A DNA stretch of 64,000 nt from Alphaproteobacteria bacterium (GCA_009995045.1 JAACQG010000015.1:43674-107673); one strand, 5' to 3'. Shown: positions 35,223-44,662, numbered from the stretch's first letter. Program-made: numbers and translations. The notes: a model not told the origin generated them from the sequence alone.

Positions 35223-36731
35223 ATGACCCAATCCGCAGATAAGCCAGTTGATATGAAAGACATCGTAGCCCTATGCAAACGTCGTGGCTTCATTTTCCAA
35301 GCCTCCGATATTTACGGCGGATACAACGGCTTTTGGGATTTCGGCCCATTGGGAACAGAGCTAAAGAACAACCTTCGCGATTCATGGTGGAAAAACATGG
35401 TTGTTACCCCGCCAATCGGCCCAGACGGAACGCCTGTTTCTATCGTCGGCCTCGACAGCGCAATCATCCAAAACCCACGCGTATGGCAAGCCTCCGGCCA
35501 TGTCGGCGGTTTCAATGACCCGATGGTCGACTGCCGCGAAAGCAAAGCCCGTTACCGCGCCGATCACCTCTTGGTATACACAAACGACGGCGATATTTGG
35601 CCTGCATTCTATAACGTCGAAGACGCCGCCGATATCCCAAGACGCCTCAAAAAGCTGAAGCAAAACGAAGATATTTCCACATACAAAATTGTCTCCTTCG
35701 ATCAAATCAGCGCAGATGACTACGCCAAAATCATCGGCCCAGACACAAAAACCGCCGGAACATTAACCGAGCCACGCCAATTCTCCATGATGCTCGACAC
35801 ATTTCCTGGTGTGATCCGCGACGAAGAGCGCAAAGCATATCTTCGCCCCGAAACCGCCCAAGGCATCTTCACCAATTACAAAAACATCATCGATTCCATG
35901 CGCGTCAAACCGCCATTCGGCATCGCGCAAATCGGTAAAGCCTTCCGCAACGAAGTCACACCGCGCAATTTCATCTTCCGCTCCCGCGAGTTCGAGCAAA
36001 TGGAAATGGAATGGTTCTGCCCTCCCGAAGATCACGCAATGTGGTTCGAATTCTGGGTCGATCAGCGTAAAAAATGGTGGGAAAGCGTTGGCATGGACGC
36101 CAATAAAATTTTCCTCCACGACATCGAAAAATCTGAGCTAGCGCATTATTCCGCGCGCACGATCGATATCGAATATAAATACCCATTCTCCGATCCCAAT
36201 TTCGACGAGCTTGAAGGAATCGCCCATCGCGGTGATTACGACCTATCAAAGCATCAGGAACATTCAGGCCAAAAACTGGAATATTTCGACCAACAGGAAA
36301 ATCGCCGCTATCTTCCGCATGTCATCGAACCCGCTGCTGGCCTTACGCGCGGTGTGCTTGCACTCATCTGCGAAGCATACACGATCGACGAAAACCGTCC
36401 ATCTGGCGTTTACCTCAATTTCCACCCATCCATGGCCCCGAAAAAGGCAGCAATCCTGCCGCTCACCGCCAAGGAAGATCATGTCCCCATCGCAACCAAG
36501 CTATACCTCGATTTGCGTGAGGAATTTTCCGTCGACCTCGATATCAAACAAAATATCGGCAAGCGTTACGCCCGTCAGGACGAAATCGGCACACCCTATT
36601 GTTTCACCATCGACAATGACACAATCTCCGATCAAACCGTCACCGTCCGCGAACGCAACACCATGGCGCAAGAACGTATCCACATGGACAAGATCGCCGA
36701 GTTTTTGCGAGAGAAGATGAAAGCGGTTTAA
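35223..36731 (+). CDS. glyS: glycyl-tRNA synthetase, single-chain alpha2 type
   Basis: A 502-residue class II synthetase. Motif 1 region, motif 2 (FRNEVTPRNFIFRSREFEQ) and motif 3 (EPAAGLTRGVLALI) are visible, and the C-terminal anticodon-binding domain is complete (AAILPLTAKEDHVPIA to the end). The N-terminal DIYGGYNGFWDFGPLGTELK is typical of the bacterial alpha2 GlyRS. Most alphaproteobacteria instead use the two-subunit glyQ/glyS enzyme, so this may be a lineage replacement by transfer. AAAGGATAA precedes the start. Monocistronic. Confidence 0.93.
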   Translation: MTQSADKPVDMKDIVALCKRRGFIFQASDIYGGYNGFWDFGPLGTELKNNLRDSWWKNMVVTPPIGPDGTPVSIVGLDSAIIQNPRVWQASGHVGGFNDPMVDCRESKARYRADHLLVYTNDGDIWPAFYNVEDAADIPRRLKKLKQNEDISTYKIVSFDQISADDYAKIIGPDTKTAGTLTEPRQFSMMLDTFPGVIRDEERKAYLRPETAQGIFTNYKNIIDSMRVKPPFGIAQIGKAFRNEVTPRNFIFRSREFEQMEMEWFCPPEDHAMWFEFWVDQRKKWWESVGMDANKIFLHDIEKSELAHYSARTIDIEYKYPFSDPNFDELEGIAHRGDYDLSKHQEHSGQKLEYFDQQENRRYLPHVIEPAAGLTRGVLALICEAYTIDENRPSGVYLNFHPSMAPKKAAILPLTAKEDHVPIATKLYLDLREEFSVDLDIKQNIGKRYARQDEIGTPYCFTIDNDTISDQTVTVRERNTMAQERIHMDKIAEFLREKMKAV

Positions 36732-36810
36732 AAAACGCCGTCATCGTGAGGCGCAAAGCGGCGCGTCAAATGATAATGTTGCATTTATCAGCTCTGCTTA
36801 AAGTGTCATT

Positions 36811-37557
36811 TTATATTCCCTGTTTAAATCGGGTTAAATAGTAAAGTTTATGGCGAAGTTCTCTTGGTAAATTTCGCCAATTATCTTTAATCTCTGTTTT
36901 GAAAGTTTTAGGTAGCCACTCATCCACCACACCCCAGGTCACTGGCTCATCGGTGATCTCAAGCGTAATTCCCTTCAAGCGAACACCTTCGCCGAATAGC
37001 TCCTCAAAGCGATTAACCGCTGTATAAGTGCCGGATTTCATAACGCCCTCGCATTCGGCTGGTGGCTCTTTTGCCCATGCGCACACACCCTTACCATAAA
37101 CAAGCGCAACACTTTTCGGATCATCCATATCGGTAAACGTCACCAATTTTATATAACGATCAGTGCCCAGATCGGCTTTGGTGCCGACAGGTAATAATGC
37201 GTAATATTTTATGCCTTCGGGCGTTGATCCCCCATCATTGGGTGTAGGAAAGGTCGCATAAAATTCCAAATCGCTGCCGTCACCGATCAGCGCGAACAAA
37301 ACCCCGCGCTCACCCAGATCAACCACAACGGCTTCCCCGCGCATGTTTGCTGGGTTTCCAACATCTGGAAGGTCGATGATCGGTTTACTGTTGCTCATTT
37401 CCCGCACCGCGCTGCCCGAGACTTCCCCCTCGGGCGTTTCCACCGTCACGGTTATTTTATACCGCCAGCTATAGCTCTTGTAAGAAAATTGGAAAACCGC
37501 AAACGCCGCGCCCGCGATTAAAACCAAGCCTATAATCAGTGATAATATCGTCTTCAT
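36811..37557 (-). CDS. membrane-anchored unknown protein, 248 residues
   Basis: Start at 37557 (MKTILSLIIGLVLIAGAAFAVF) with GAGG 5 nt upstream; a longer frame would overlap the S49 peptidase. One N-terminal signal anchor, then a beta-rich exported domain (ITVTVETPEGEVSGSAV, GEAVVVDLGERGVLFALI, GVCAWAKEPPAEC). The two Cys in CAWAKEPPAEC may form a disulfide. No family recognised. It lies 25 bp downstream of the S49 peptidase, suggesting a shared operon. Confidence 0.7.
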   Translation of the reverse strand: MKTILSLIIGLVLIAGAAFAVFQFSYKSYSWRYKITVTVETPEGEVSGSAVREMSNSKPIIDLPDVGNPANMRGEAVVVDLGERGVLFALIGDGSDLEFYATFPTPNDGGSTPEGIKYYALLPVGTKADLGTDRYIKLVTFTDMDDPKSVALVYGKGVCAWAKEPPAECEGVMKSGTYTAVNRFEELFGEGVRLKGITLEITDEPVTWGVVDEWLPKTFKTEIKDNWRNLPRELRHKLYYLTRFKQGI

Positions 37558-37582
37558 CTTGGCCTCATCTCCTGCCGAATCA

Positions 37583-38452
37583 CTAAACCCCAAACCGCGC
37601 CCATGCCGCTTTTGTCTCTACCGCTTCGGCGATGTCGTCGGGCAGGGATGCTTTGGCCTCCATGCCAAGGAGGGAGGGCATAAAGCTTTTATCGGGGGTG
37701 AATTCGGCGAATTTAATATCCTCACCAAATTTTTCTTGTGCAAAGCTACGCACCTCGCCGATACCATCAAGTATACCAAGGTCGATGGCCTTGTCCGCGG
37801 TCCAAAATTGCCCCTCGAACATCTCTTTATCATCGCCCGTCAAACGATCTCCGCGACGCTCCCGTACCCAATCTTTGAAAATCTCATGCAAATCTTCCTG
37901 CAAGGATTTCAGGCGCAGCACATCTTCGGGCTTTTCATGCAAAAACGGATCAAGGAATGATTTATCCTTGCCCGCCGTATGCACGCGGCGCTCCACGCCA
38001 TGTTTATGGATCAACTCTTGAAAGCCAAACCCGCTGGAGATCACGCCAATTGATCCCGCAATCGACGAGGACACGCCGTAAATCTCATCCGCGGCACAAG
38101 CGAGACAATACCCGCCGCTGGCTGCGACATCTTCGATAAACGCATAAACAGGCACATCTTTTTCATCTGCAAGGCGACGGATATAATCACCGAGCAACTG
38201 GCTCTGCGCGGGGCTTCCGCCGGGGGAGTTGATGACAAGCGCAACCGCCTTAAGGTCAAACACATCAAACGCATCTTTGATGGAGCTGCGATATTTATGA
38301 TAGCTAATCCCGCCGCGCTTCATGCCCGCATCGGCAATCACCCCCGACATGCGGATAATCGCAACTTTCGGCTTGGGTTTTAAGATCGCGCCAATAACAG
38401 GGACATTGCCCAATTTACCGCATGTCTTGCTGATTTTATGTTTAAGAGCCAT
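37583..38452 (-). CDS. S49 family peptidase (SppA/SohB-like)
   Basis: A 289-residue protein. VALVINSPGGSPAQSQ forms the oxyanion region, the catalytic Ser lies in VAASGGYCLACAADEIY, and the partner Lys follows in the KSFLDPF region after SIAGSIGVISSGF. Single-copy S49 domain without a strong signal anchor, so closer to the short S49 type than to full SppA. The start at 38452 has AAGGA at proper distance; a GTG one codon upstream is also possible. It belongs to a minus-strand group with the methyltransferase at 38610 and the gene at 36811. Confidence 0.9.
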   Translation of the reverse strand: MALKHKISKTCGKLGNVPVIGAILKPKPKVAIIRMSGVIADAGMKRGGISYHKYRSSIKDAFDVFDLKAVALVINSPGGSPAQSQLLGDYIRRLADEKDVPVYAFIEDVAASGGYCLACAADEIYGVSSSIAGSIGVISSGFGFQELIHKHGVERRVHTAGKDKSFLDPFLHEKPEDVLRLKSLQEDLHEIFKDWVRERRGDRLTGDDKEMFEGQFWTADKAIDLGILDGIGEVRSFAQEKFGEDIKFAEFTPDKSFMPSLLGMEAKASLPDDIAEAVETKAAWARFGV

Positions 38453-38609
38453 CACTCATATTCCTTCACTTTGTTTTTGCCCATTATGTGTGCCACGGGT
38501 GGGCGGGGCCTTGTTTTAAAACAGTTTTTATCACTTTGTTTTGCGCGCCTTCCCCACAGGAAAGACAGCAAACACAAACGCAAAATAATAGGACAAATTT
38601 CCTAAATTG

Positions 38610-39356
38610 TCAATCCAAGCATAATGGATTCGGGTGTCGCAAAACACGCTCTGCGGCGGCGGTATACTCTCCATCGTTGTTATGCAGGACAATGCCCGGA
38701 TGCAGCGTCGACGGAGATTTGCGGTCTTTAATCCCGCGAATAATCACACGCTTGGCTTTGGTTGATAATTTAGGCCATAACGGAATGATTTCAATCGCGC
38801 CGAATTTACGCCCCATCTCGCGGATGATCTTATCGGTGGCATCGGCGCGGTTGATAATCGTCAACGCCCCGCCAGAGCGCAAATTGCGGTGCGCTGCGGT
38901 GATCCAATCCTTAAGGTCCATCTCATCCTCGCCATGACCGATGGCAAGCTGTTTATGCGCCGATGGTGATTGAATATGCGCGCCGCTCTCAAGGTAAGGG
39001 GGATTACAAATGACCTGATCAAATCCTGTGCCGCCATGAATTTGCGGTTCAAAATCACGGATATCAACGGCAATGAAAGACGCCCGCGCGTCAATATCAT
39101 TCAGCTCCGCATTCTCACGCGCCAAGGCGACATGATCGGGCAGGACATCAATCCCCGTGAGTTGCACATCCTCAAGCCGCGTCAGCACGCAAAGCCCTGC
39201 GCTGCCGACGCCGCATCCTAAATCCAAAATACGATCATTATCTTTGGCCGGACACGCCGCCGCCAACAACACAGAATCCATTGAGGTTTTAAACCCGTCA
39301 GGAATCTGTTTCAGGCGAAGGCGCGTACCAAGAACTGTTATCTCATCACTCATCAT
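38610..39356 (-). CDS. TrmN6-like tRNA (adenine-N6) methyltransferase
   Basis: A 248-residue SAM-dependent enzyme. The SAM motif is ILDLGCGVGSAGLCV, motif IV is NPPY (VICNPPYLE), which marks adenine/glutamine N-methyltransferases. The N-terminal LRLKQIPDGFKTSMDSVLLAA is typical of the tRNA1(Val) A37 N6-methyltransferase group. Substrate is inferred from family. It lies upstream of the S49 peptidase, a pairing seen in other alphaproteobacteria. Confidence 0.85.
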   Translation of the reverse strand: MMSDEITVLGTRLRLKQIPDGFKTSMDSVLLAAACPAKDNDRILDLGCGVGSAGLCVLTRLEDVQLTGIDVLPDHVALARENAELNDIDARASFIAVDIRDFEPQIHGGTGFDQVICNPPYLESGAHIQSPSAHKQLAIGHGEDEMDLKDWITAAHRNLRSGGALTIINRADATDKIIREMGRKFGAIEIIPLWPKLSTKAKRVIIRGIKDRKSPSTLHPGIVLHNNDGEYTAAAERVLRHPNPLCLD

Positions 39357-39434
39357 GGTGGTTTAGGAGAAATGAACAGCAAATACAATACCTAAACATC
39401 AGCACGAAAACATCAGTGCGACGCATGCGGGGTA

Positions 39435-40310
39435 TTAACGGAACAATGAGTTTTTCTTATCGCTCTCATTGTTTGAGAACGCATCCATGCCGGGCAGGTC
39501 TAGCTGGCTGAGGATCATAAGTTCAACGGGGGATTGAACAAGCTGAAAATTAGGAAGCGGGGAATAGTAATTCGAAGTGGTGGATTTAAACGCGAGCGAA
39601 TTATGGCGCGCTTCTTGAGTTTTTTGTGCCTCAAGATCAGGCGTATCGGCGGAAATACTCGCCATTTGCGCATCCTTGATCTGTTGGGAATCAATCTCGG
39701 GGATTTGAAATTTCTTATCAAAGAACGCATGAACCTCATCAAGGCTGCGCGCGCGTCCCGTTTTTGTGTCGTAAAACACATTGGGGTTGGCTTTCGCCGC
39801 AGACGGAAATAACACCGCCGCTGGCTTTAGCCCGTTTTCATCACGCGCATTCAAAAACGATGCCGCACCGCCCGCACCCATGAAATGCGCCAGATACAGC
39901 TCGGTCGATCCAATGTCTTTCTCACCCTTCGCCCAATGTGATTCAAGGAAACGCTCATTTTCCGATGCAAACTCCGCCGCCATATTGGACGCAATTTCGG
40001 GGTCTTTGCGTAAATCCAAAATCTCCTGCTTGCTCATCCCCTCTGTGTTGATGCCATGCTTCGCGCCGTATTTATCAACCATGTCCACCCATGTGGATTT
40101 GATGAATTGGAATAGCCCCGTCGCGCTGGAGGAGGAGGCCTTGACGGTGGGGTTAAAGTTGCTCTCTGCCTGCGCTTGTTGCACCAGATAGGCAAAATCA
40201 ACCCCGGTTTTTGCCGATGCATTGCCGATCGCATTCAAAACACCATTGGATGCACCCGATGTAATCGAGGCTAAGCCGCTGTTTTGTATAATATTTGTTA
40301 AATCTTGCAT
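39435..40310 (-). CDS. SLT-domain transglycosylase
   Basis: A 291-residue protein. The SLT domain lies at about residues 35-150: YLVQQAQAESNFNPTVKASS has the catalytic Glu (QAESNF), followed by SSATGLFQFIKSTW and YLAHFMGAGGAASFL. No clear signal peptide is present, which is common in flagellum-associated or type-III-exported muramidases. The C-terminal 110 residues are unstructured and end NNESDKKNSLFR. Possibly a cell-wall opener for flagellum or another envelope machine (inference). Confidence 0.82.
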   Translation of the reverse strand: MQDLTNIIQNSGLASITSGASNGVLNAIGNASAKTGVDFAYLVQQAQAESNFNPTVKASSSSATGLFQFIKSTWVDMVDKYGAKHGINTEGMSKQEILDLRKDPEIASNMAAEFASENERFLESHWAKGEKDIGSTELYLAHFMGAGGAASFLNARDENGLKPAAVLFPSAAKANPNVFYDTKTGRARSLDEVHAFFDKKFQIPEIDSQQIKDAQMASISADTPDLEAQKTQEARHNSLAFKSTTSNYYSPLPNFQLVQSPVELMILSQLDLPGMDAFSNNESDKKNSLFR

Positions 40311-40390
40311 GAGATAATGATCTTACTCTTAAATTATTCTATACTGGTATTTGCAATCAATGTGCCAACTCCGCATATAAGGACAAAATT

Positions 40391-42040
40391 ATGAGCTACA
40401 ATCCCCCAATCGACGACATGCAATTCCTGCTCCATGATGTGTTGGGCTTTGTGCATGAGGATTTAGATCGCGAGACCACGGACGCCGTTTTGGGCGAAGC
40501 CGCCAAGCTGGCCAGCAATGTGCTCGCCCCGATCAATTGGGACGGCGACCAGCATGGCGCAACGCTCAACGCCGATGACAACACGGTTAAAACCGCACCG
40601 GGCTGGAAAGCGGCCTATGATGAATACCGCGAGGGCGGCTGGAACTCTGTCGTGTTTGATCCTGAATTTGGCGGCCAAGGCATGCCATGGGCGCTCGCCT
40701 TCCCGATACAGGAAATGTGGCAGGCTGCGAATATGTCTTTCGGCCTCTGCCCGCTCCTCAATCAAGGCGCAATCGAAGCGATCCTCGCCCATGGCAGTGA
40801 TGAGCAAAAAGAAAAATACCTGCCCAATTTGATCGAAGGCATATGGACAGGCACCATGAACCTCACCGAACCGCATGCCGGATCCGACCTCGGCCTCCTG
40901 CGCACCAAAGCCGACAAACAAGATAACGGCACCTATAAGATCAGCGGCCAGAAAATCTGGATTACTTATGGCGAGCATGACCTCACCGATAACATTATCC
41001 ACCTCGTCATCGCGCGCACACCAGATGCCGGTGATGACGTGAAAGGCATCTCGCTTTTCATCGTGCCGAAATTCCTCGAAGACGGTACACGCAACGATGT
41101 GAAATGCGTCGGCCTCGACCACAAACTCGGCATCCATGCGTCCCCCACCTGCGTCATGCAATTTGGTGATGATGGCGGCGCGACGGGATATCTTGTCGGT
41201 GAAGAGGGGCAGGGGCTAAAATACATGTTCACAATGATGAACAACGCCCGCATGTCCGTCGGCCTCCAAGGGGTCGCCATCGCCGAGCGTAGCTATCAAC
41301 ATGCCGCGCAATATGCCGCCGAGCGCGTGCAGGGAAAATCCCTCACCACTGGAGAGCGTGTGACCATCGATCAGCATAAAGACGTGCAACGCATGCTTCT
41401 CACTATGAAATCACAAATCGAAGCAGGGCGCGCGCTCGCCTATGACGCTGCCCTTGCGCTCGACAACGCCCACAAAGGCGACGAGGCAGCGGCAGCAAAA
41501 GTGGATGTCATGACCCCGATTGTTAAGGCATGGTGCACAGATATGGCCGTTGAAGTCACATCATTGGGCGTACAAATCCATGGCGGCTCTGGCTTCGTTG
41601 AGGAAACAGGCGCGGCGCAATATTACCGCGACGCACGCATCTTGCCCATCTATGAGGGCACAAACGGCATTCAGGCGCTCGATCTTGCTTTCCGCAAAAC
41701 CCTGCGCGATGGCGGAACTGCCGTCAAAGCCTACATCGACAGCATCAAAACCGACACCCTCAGCGCGGAATTCGAAAAGCTGGAAGATGCCACAAACGCA
41801 CTCCTATCCGCAGGGGCAGATAAAAACCTAGACCTCGCCCAAGCCATGGCAACACCCTATCTCAAGGGGTTTGGCATTATCGCGGGGGCAGCCATGTTGG
41901 AAAAATCCGCAAACACGCCAAGTGGCAATGCGGATTTTGATACGAAAAAACAAAAACACGCGGCCTTCTTTATGGGCAACATCCTACCCATGGCGCATGG
42001 GCATTTAAACGCGGCGATCCATGGCGCAAAACATATTTGA
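40391..42040 (+). CDS. acyl-CoA dehydrogenase
   Basis: A 549-residue FAD enzyme with N-terminal, middle and C-terminal acyl-CoA dehydrogenase domains and the extra C-terminal helical region of the long FadE/DmdC-like subgroup. LTEPHAGSDLGLL binds FAD/substrate, MNNARMSVGLQGVAIAERSY is motif-like, and YEGTNGIQALDL holds the catalytic Glu position. AAGGAC precedes the ATG. Substrate chain length cannot be told. Beta-oxidation role inferred; it fits the ETF-QO gene at 57569, which accepts its electrons via ETF. Confidence 0.92.
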   Translation: MSYNPPIDDMQFLLHDVLGFVHEDLDRETTDAVLGEAAKLASNVLAPINWDGDQHGATLNADDNTVKTAPGWKAAYDEYREGGWNSVVFDPEFGGQGMPWALAFPIQEMWQAANMSFGLCPLLNQGAIEAILAHGSDEQKEKYLPNLIEGIWTGTMNLTEPHAGSDLGLLRTKADKQDNGTYKISGQKIWITYGEHDLTDNIIHLVIARTPDAGDDVKGISLFIVPKFLEDGTRNDVKCVGLDHKLGIHASPTCVMQFGDDGGATGYLVGEEGQGLKYMFTMMNNARMSVGLQGVAIAERSYQHAAQYAAERVQGKSLTTGERVTIDQHKDVQRMLLTMKSQIEAGRALAYDAALALDNAHKGDEAAAAKVDVMTPIVKAWCTDMAVEVTSLGVQIHGGSGFVEETGAAQYYRDARILPIYEGTNGIQALDLAFRKTLRDGGTAVKAYIDSIKTDTLSAEFEKLEDATNALLSAGADKNLDLAQAMATPYLKGFGIIAGAAMLEKSANTPSGNADFDTKKQKHAAFFMGNILPMAHGHLNAAIHGAKHI

Positions 42041-42051
42041 TGAAATAGGAT

Positions 42052-42729
42052 TTACCGTGTAAGAGGGCCTGCGCCATATATTTTACGCGCGCCAGCAGGG
42101 TCTCTGCAGGTTAATTTTGCGCGCGACATAAGGCTTACCTTGAGGTTAATTGTAATGCGACCTGGCCATTCTTCAAAATATTTGGCGAATGTATTGGCGT
42201 AGCAGCTGCAATATTCTTCGGGGTCAAGATGCGTTGGAGCATTTTCGATGTCTAATAAACATGCCTGATAAAGCTCACCAGCAATCCCTGTGGCATCTTT
42301 GCAATCATAGCCTAATTTGTTGCGGATAACAGACACGCCTGCGCTCGGCCCATATTCAATGCGTGCATCAAGGTATTTCACCGCCATACAACGACAATCA
42401 AAATGCTTGTTTAATTTGTCATTGTTGCGGCATTCATCTCCGAATTTGCTTGCCTCAATAATATACTCATCGGGAATATCGCTCATATCTGCGCCCAGGG
42501 GTTTGGATGTATCGACCGGTGCAGTAATGGGAGTTTGCGGATCTAAAATGTCTTGTGGCGCTGTTTCGGGCAGCGGCGCTTCTGGTCGCTCGCGAATAAA
42601 ATCTGGCAATGGTTTGATGGTTGTATCAACATTTTGCGCAAATGCACGATGATCAACAATATTGAACCCCGCGATCAAAAACGCGGAGAGCATAAAAACC
42701 ATTAAAACAAGGCGTCTGAAAAATATCAT
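42052..42729 (-). CDS. secreted Cys-containing unknown protein
   Basis: A 225-residue protein with a signal peptide (LVLMVFMLSAFLIAGFNIV, cleavage after AFA-Q). A Pro-rich linker (RPEAPLPETAPQDILDPQTP) leads to a domain with six regularly spaced cysteines (FGDECRN, DCRCMAV, YDCKDAT, YQACLLD, YCSCYAN, LTCRDP), probably disulfide-bonded in the periplasm. The CRC and YCSCYAN pairs look like a repeated unit. No family recognised. TATAAT lies about 12 nt before the start on the minus strand, so the leader is very short. Confidence 0.7.
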   Translation of the reverse strand: MIFFRRLVLMVFMLSAFLIAGFNIVDHRAFAQNVDTTIKPLPDFIRERPEAPLPETAPQDILDPQTPITAPVDTSKPLGADMSDIPDEYIIEASKFGDECRNNDKLNKHFDCRCMAVKYLDARIEYGPSAGVSVIRNKLGYDCKDATGIAGELYQACLLDIENAPTHLDPEEYCSCYANTFAKYFEEWPGRITINLKVSLMSRAKLTCRDPAGARKIYGAGPLTR

Positions 42730-42771
42730 AATATGATTATACCATCTTTTTTAAGTGTTGCGAAACACTAC

Positions 42772-42810
42772 AAAAAAAGGCCACAACAACAAAAGTAGCG
42801 GCCCTTTAAA
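42772..42810 (-). terminator. terminator of the HTH/coiled-coil gene
   Basis: On the minus strand, AAAGGGCCGC / GTGGCCTTTT forms 10 pairs (two G-U), with a 13-nt loop and a run of Ts after it. Confidence 0.75.
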
Positions 42811-42833
42811 ATGCTGATTAAGAAAAAACGAGC

Positions 42834-43412
42834 CTATTGCCCTTTAACTTTCTTCCAGAGGCCGTTGAAGTTGAACTTCTCGTCTTCTTGCTGGTTTTCA
42901 TTGTGTGGCTGAAGCTTGCTCACATTGCCTTCAAGATTTTGCTTCTTTGATTGTTGCTGCTGCATTTGCTCGCGGCGTGCGCGGGCGCGCTCTTCACGCT
43001 CTTTAATTTGCGCAGCCAAATCTTCGGCTTGTTTTTGTGAATACTGGCTGGTGAGAAGCACTTGTGATGCTTGCTTTTGCCATTGATCACGTTGAGCCTT
43101 AAGGTCTTCGATCTGTGCATTAGCACTCTCAAGCTGTTCTTCAAGCATGCGAATGCGCATCTTGTTGCGCTCGGCTTCCAGGAGGTTTTGCGCTTTGTCC
43201 AATTCTTGCTGAACGCTCGCCGCAGCAGGTGCAGATGACGCGCCGCTGTCATTTTGAAGGCCAAAGCAACGCTCTAGCTCCGAAACATCAATCACACGAC
43301 GACCATTATTGTCTAACTCAAATGAGAGCTTGCCGCTATTCATTGCGCGTTGAATTGTTGATTTTGATTTGCCCGTGAGTTCCCCCGCACGCTGTGCACC
43401 GACTTTTGCCAT
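42834..43412 (-). CDS. HTH plus coiled-coil protein
   Basis: A 192-residue protein. An excisionase/MerR-like helix-turn-helix is at residues 1-45 (AQRAGELTGKSKSTIQRAM, then a short wing and VIDVSELERCF). A long coiled coil runs from about 60 to 150 (LDKAQNLLEAERNKMRIRMLEEQL, DLKAQRDQWQKQA), followed by a Gln/Glu-rich tail. The design recalls plasmid-type KfrA-like and replication-associated DNA-binding proteins, but I cannot name the family. Start at 43412 has AAGGA 8 nt upstream. Monocistronic with its own terminator. Confidence 0.75.
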   Translation of the reverse strand: MAKVGAQRAGELTGKSKSTIQRAMNSGKLSFELDNNGRRVIDVSELERCFGLQNDSGASSAPAAASVQQELDKAQNLLEAERNKMRIRMLEEQLESANAQIEDLKAQRDQWQKQASQVLLTSQYSQKQAEDLAAQIKEREERARARREQMQQQQSKKQNLEGNVSKLQPHNENQQEDEKFNFNGLWKKVKGQ

Positions 43413-43489
43413 CGCATTCATCCTTTTGCTAAATCTATGATTAAATGACAAATAGCACTTTCAATTCGCGCTTACAAGAATCCATTCCA

Positions 43490-43531
43490 TAAAAATGAAC
43501 AGGGCTCTGAATAACTATATCCAAAGCCCTG
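43490..43531 (-). terminator. candidate terminator after sapC-like gene
   Basis: CAGGGCT (43500-43506) pairs with AGCCCTG (43525-43531); on the minus strand it is followed by TTCATTTTTA. Moderate strength. Confidence 0.5.
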
Positions 43532-43559
43532 AAAAATAACGATAATGACTGTGTTCTTA

Positions 43560-44357
43560 TTATGCCGCTTTAGCTTCGATTTGCGCATTTAAGATCGCAG
43601 TAAGGCGCTGCCATTGTGCACCGGAGAACAAATGTGCATAGACAAACGGCAACCACCCTTTGGCACGCCATTCAAGAAAGACCTTGTCATCAAGCTCGGC
43701 AAGTTTCTTTTCGTCAATGATTTTAAAGCCTGAGAAATTGATGCGCTTATTGCCCGCAATGTTAATCTGCGCTTCGCGTTCAACCAACAATCCGCTATCC
43801 GCCAATGATTTGCTGAACTCAATCGTTTGTTGGGCTGCGGCGTGGTAAGATTTGCAGAACTCAAGCGCGTTTTGCGAAAGCTGCGTGGCTTTCCCGTCTT
43901 TATCGAAAAACGGTTGCTCGCCTTTATCTTCCAAAATATTTTCATCCATATCAACGCATAACGTCAATTGGTCACCATCGGGCATCTCTGAAAAGATAAA
44001 CGGATAACGGCGGATATAGGCAGGGACATACGTATTTTCAAGCCATGTACCGTCGTCTTTAAGGAATAGATTTTCATTATCGCGTAAACCCATAATCGCA
44101 ACGGGTGTTGCATTACCATCGGGTGAGAACGCGATAGGGTAGTAATGGCAGACTTGTGGCATCTCAATAAGGTTCACAGGAACCGCATTGACCCCTTCGG
44201 TAAAGCCAAAACCAAAATTCTTTTTCAACGCCAAATTTGCATGCGCTTTCGCATCAAGCGGCGTGGGTTGTTTGTAAAACAACGGCATATTCGCAGCCTG
44301 CTGCGCGGCGCCATTTGCTTTGGGTGTTTTCGTGTCGCTATCTGTTGTGTTAGCCAT
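43560..44357 (-). CDS. SapC family protein
   Basis: A 265-residue protein. FGFGFTEGVNAVPVNLIEMP, YPIAFSPDGNATPVAIMGL, ENLFLKDDGTWLENTYVPAY and IRRYPFIF are hallmarks of the SapC family, named from an S-layer gene locus of Campylobacter and widespread in alphaproteobacteria; the molecular role is unclear. No signal peptide. The N-terminal 25 residues are low-complexity. AGGAA lies 9 nt upstream of the start. Confidence 0.88.
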   Translation of the reverse strand: MANTTDSDTKTPKANGAAQQAANMPLFYKQPTPLDAKAHANLALKKNFGFGFTEGVNAVPVNLIEMPQVCHYYPIAFSPDGNATPVAIMGLRDNENLFLKDDGTWLENTYVPAYIRRYPFIFSEMPDGDQLTLCVDMDENILEDKGEQPFFDKDGKATQLSQNALEFCKSYHAAAQQTIEFSKSLADSGLLVEREAQINIAGNKRINFSGFKIIDEKKLAELDDKVFLEWRAKGWLPFVYAHLFSGAQWQRLTAILNAQIEAKAA

Positions 44358-44662
44358 GCCAAAAAATTCCTATACGTTAATAATTTTCAAAAAGAGTTTA
44401 ACCAGTTTCACAGGGGGAGCGCAATCTTTAAGAGGGGATGCGCGCGAAGTTACGAAATGTACCTTCCTAGAATACCCTTCTTAATCTTAAGAAAACCTTT
44501 ATGAATGCTATAAAGACAAGCCCTTGAATTTTAACGAATGGATAGACGATATTATAGAGCAAAATGAAGGATCATAATGTGCGCCATAATTTACCCCTTG
44601 TCTGCGCGGCTCCAATTGGCTATATGTCTGGCACTTACAGTTAAAAAACGGAAATAGACGAC
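44358..44662. other. 305-bp non-coding region between sapC-like and cysD
   Basis: No gene is seen. It holds the divergent control regions of sapC-like and cysD. The only clear element is a perfect palindrome TTCTTA-ATCT-TAAGAA at 44478-44493, 170 bp upstream of cysD, possibly a regulator site. Confidence 0.5.

Noticed and set aside
38512-38523. Palindrome TGTTTTAAAACA upstream of the S49 peptidase
   Set aside because: Short AT-rich palindromes are expected by chance in AT-rich spacers; no second copy or promoter alignment.
44524-44560. TTGAAT ... TATTAT as a cysD promoter
   Set aside because: The spacing is 20 bases, too long for a sigma-70 promoter, and no other element supports it.
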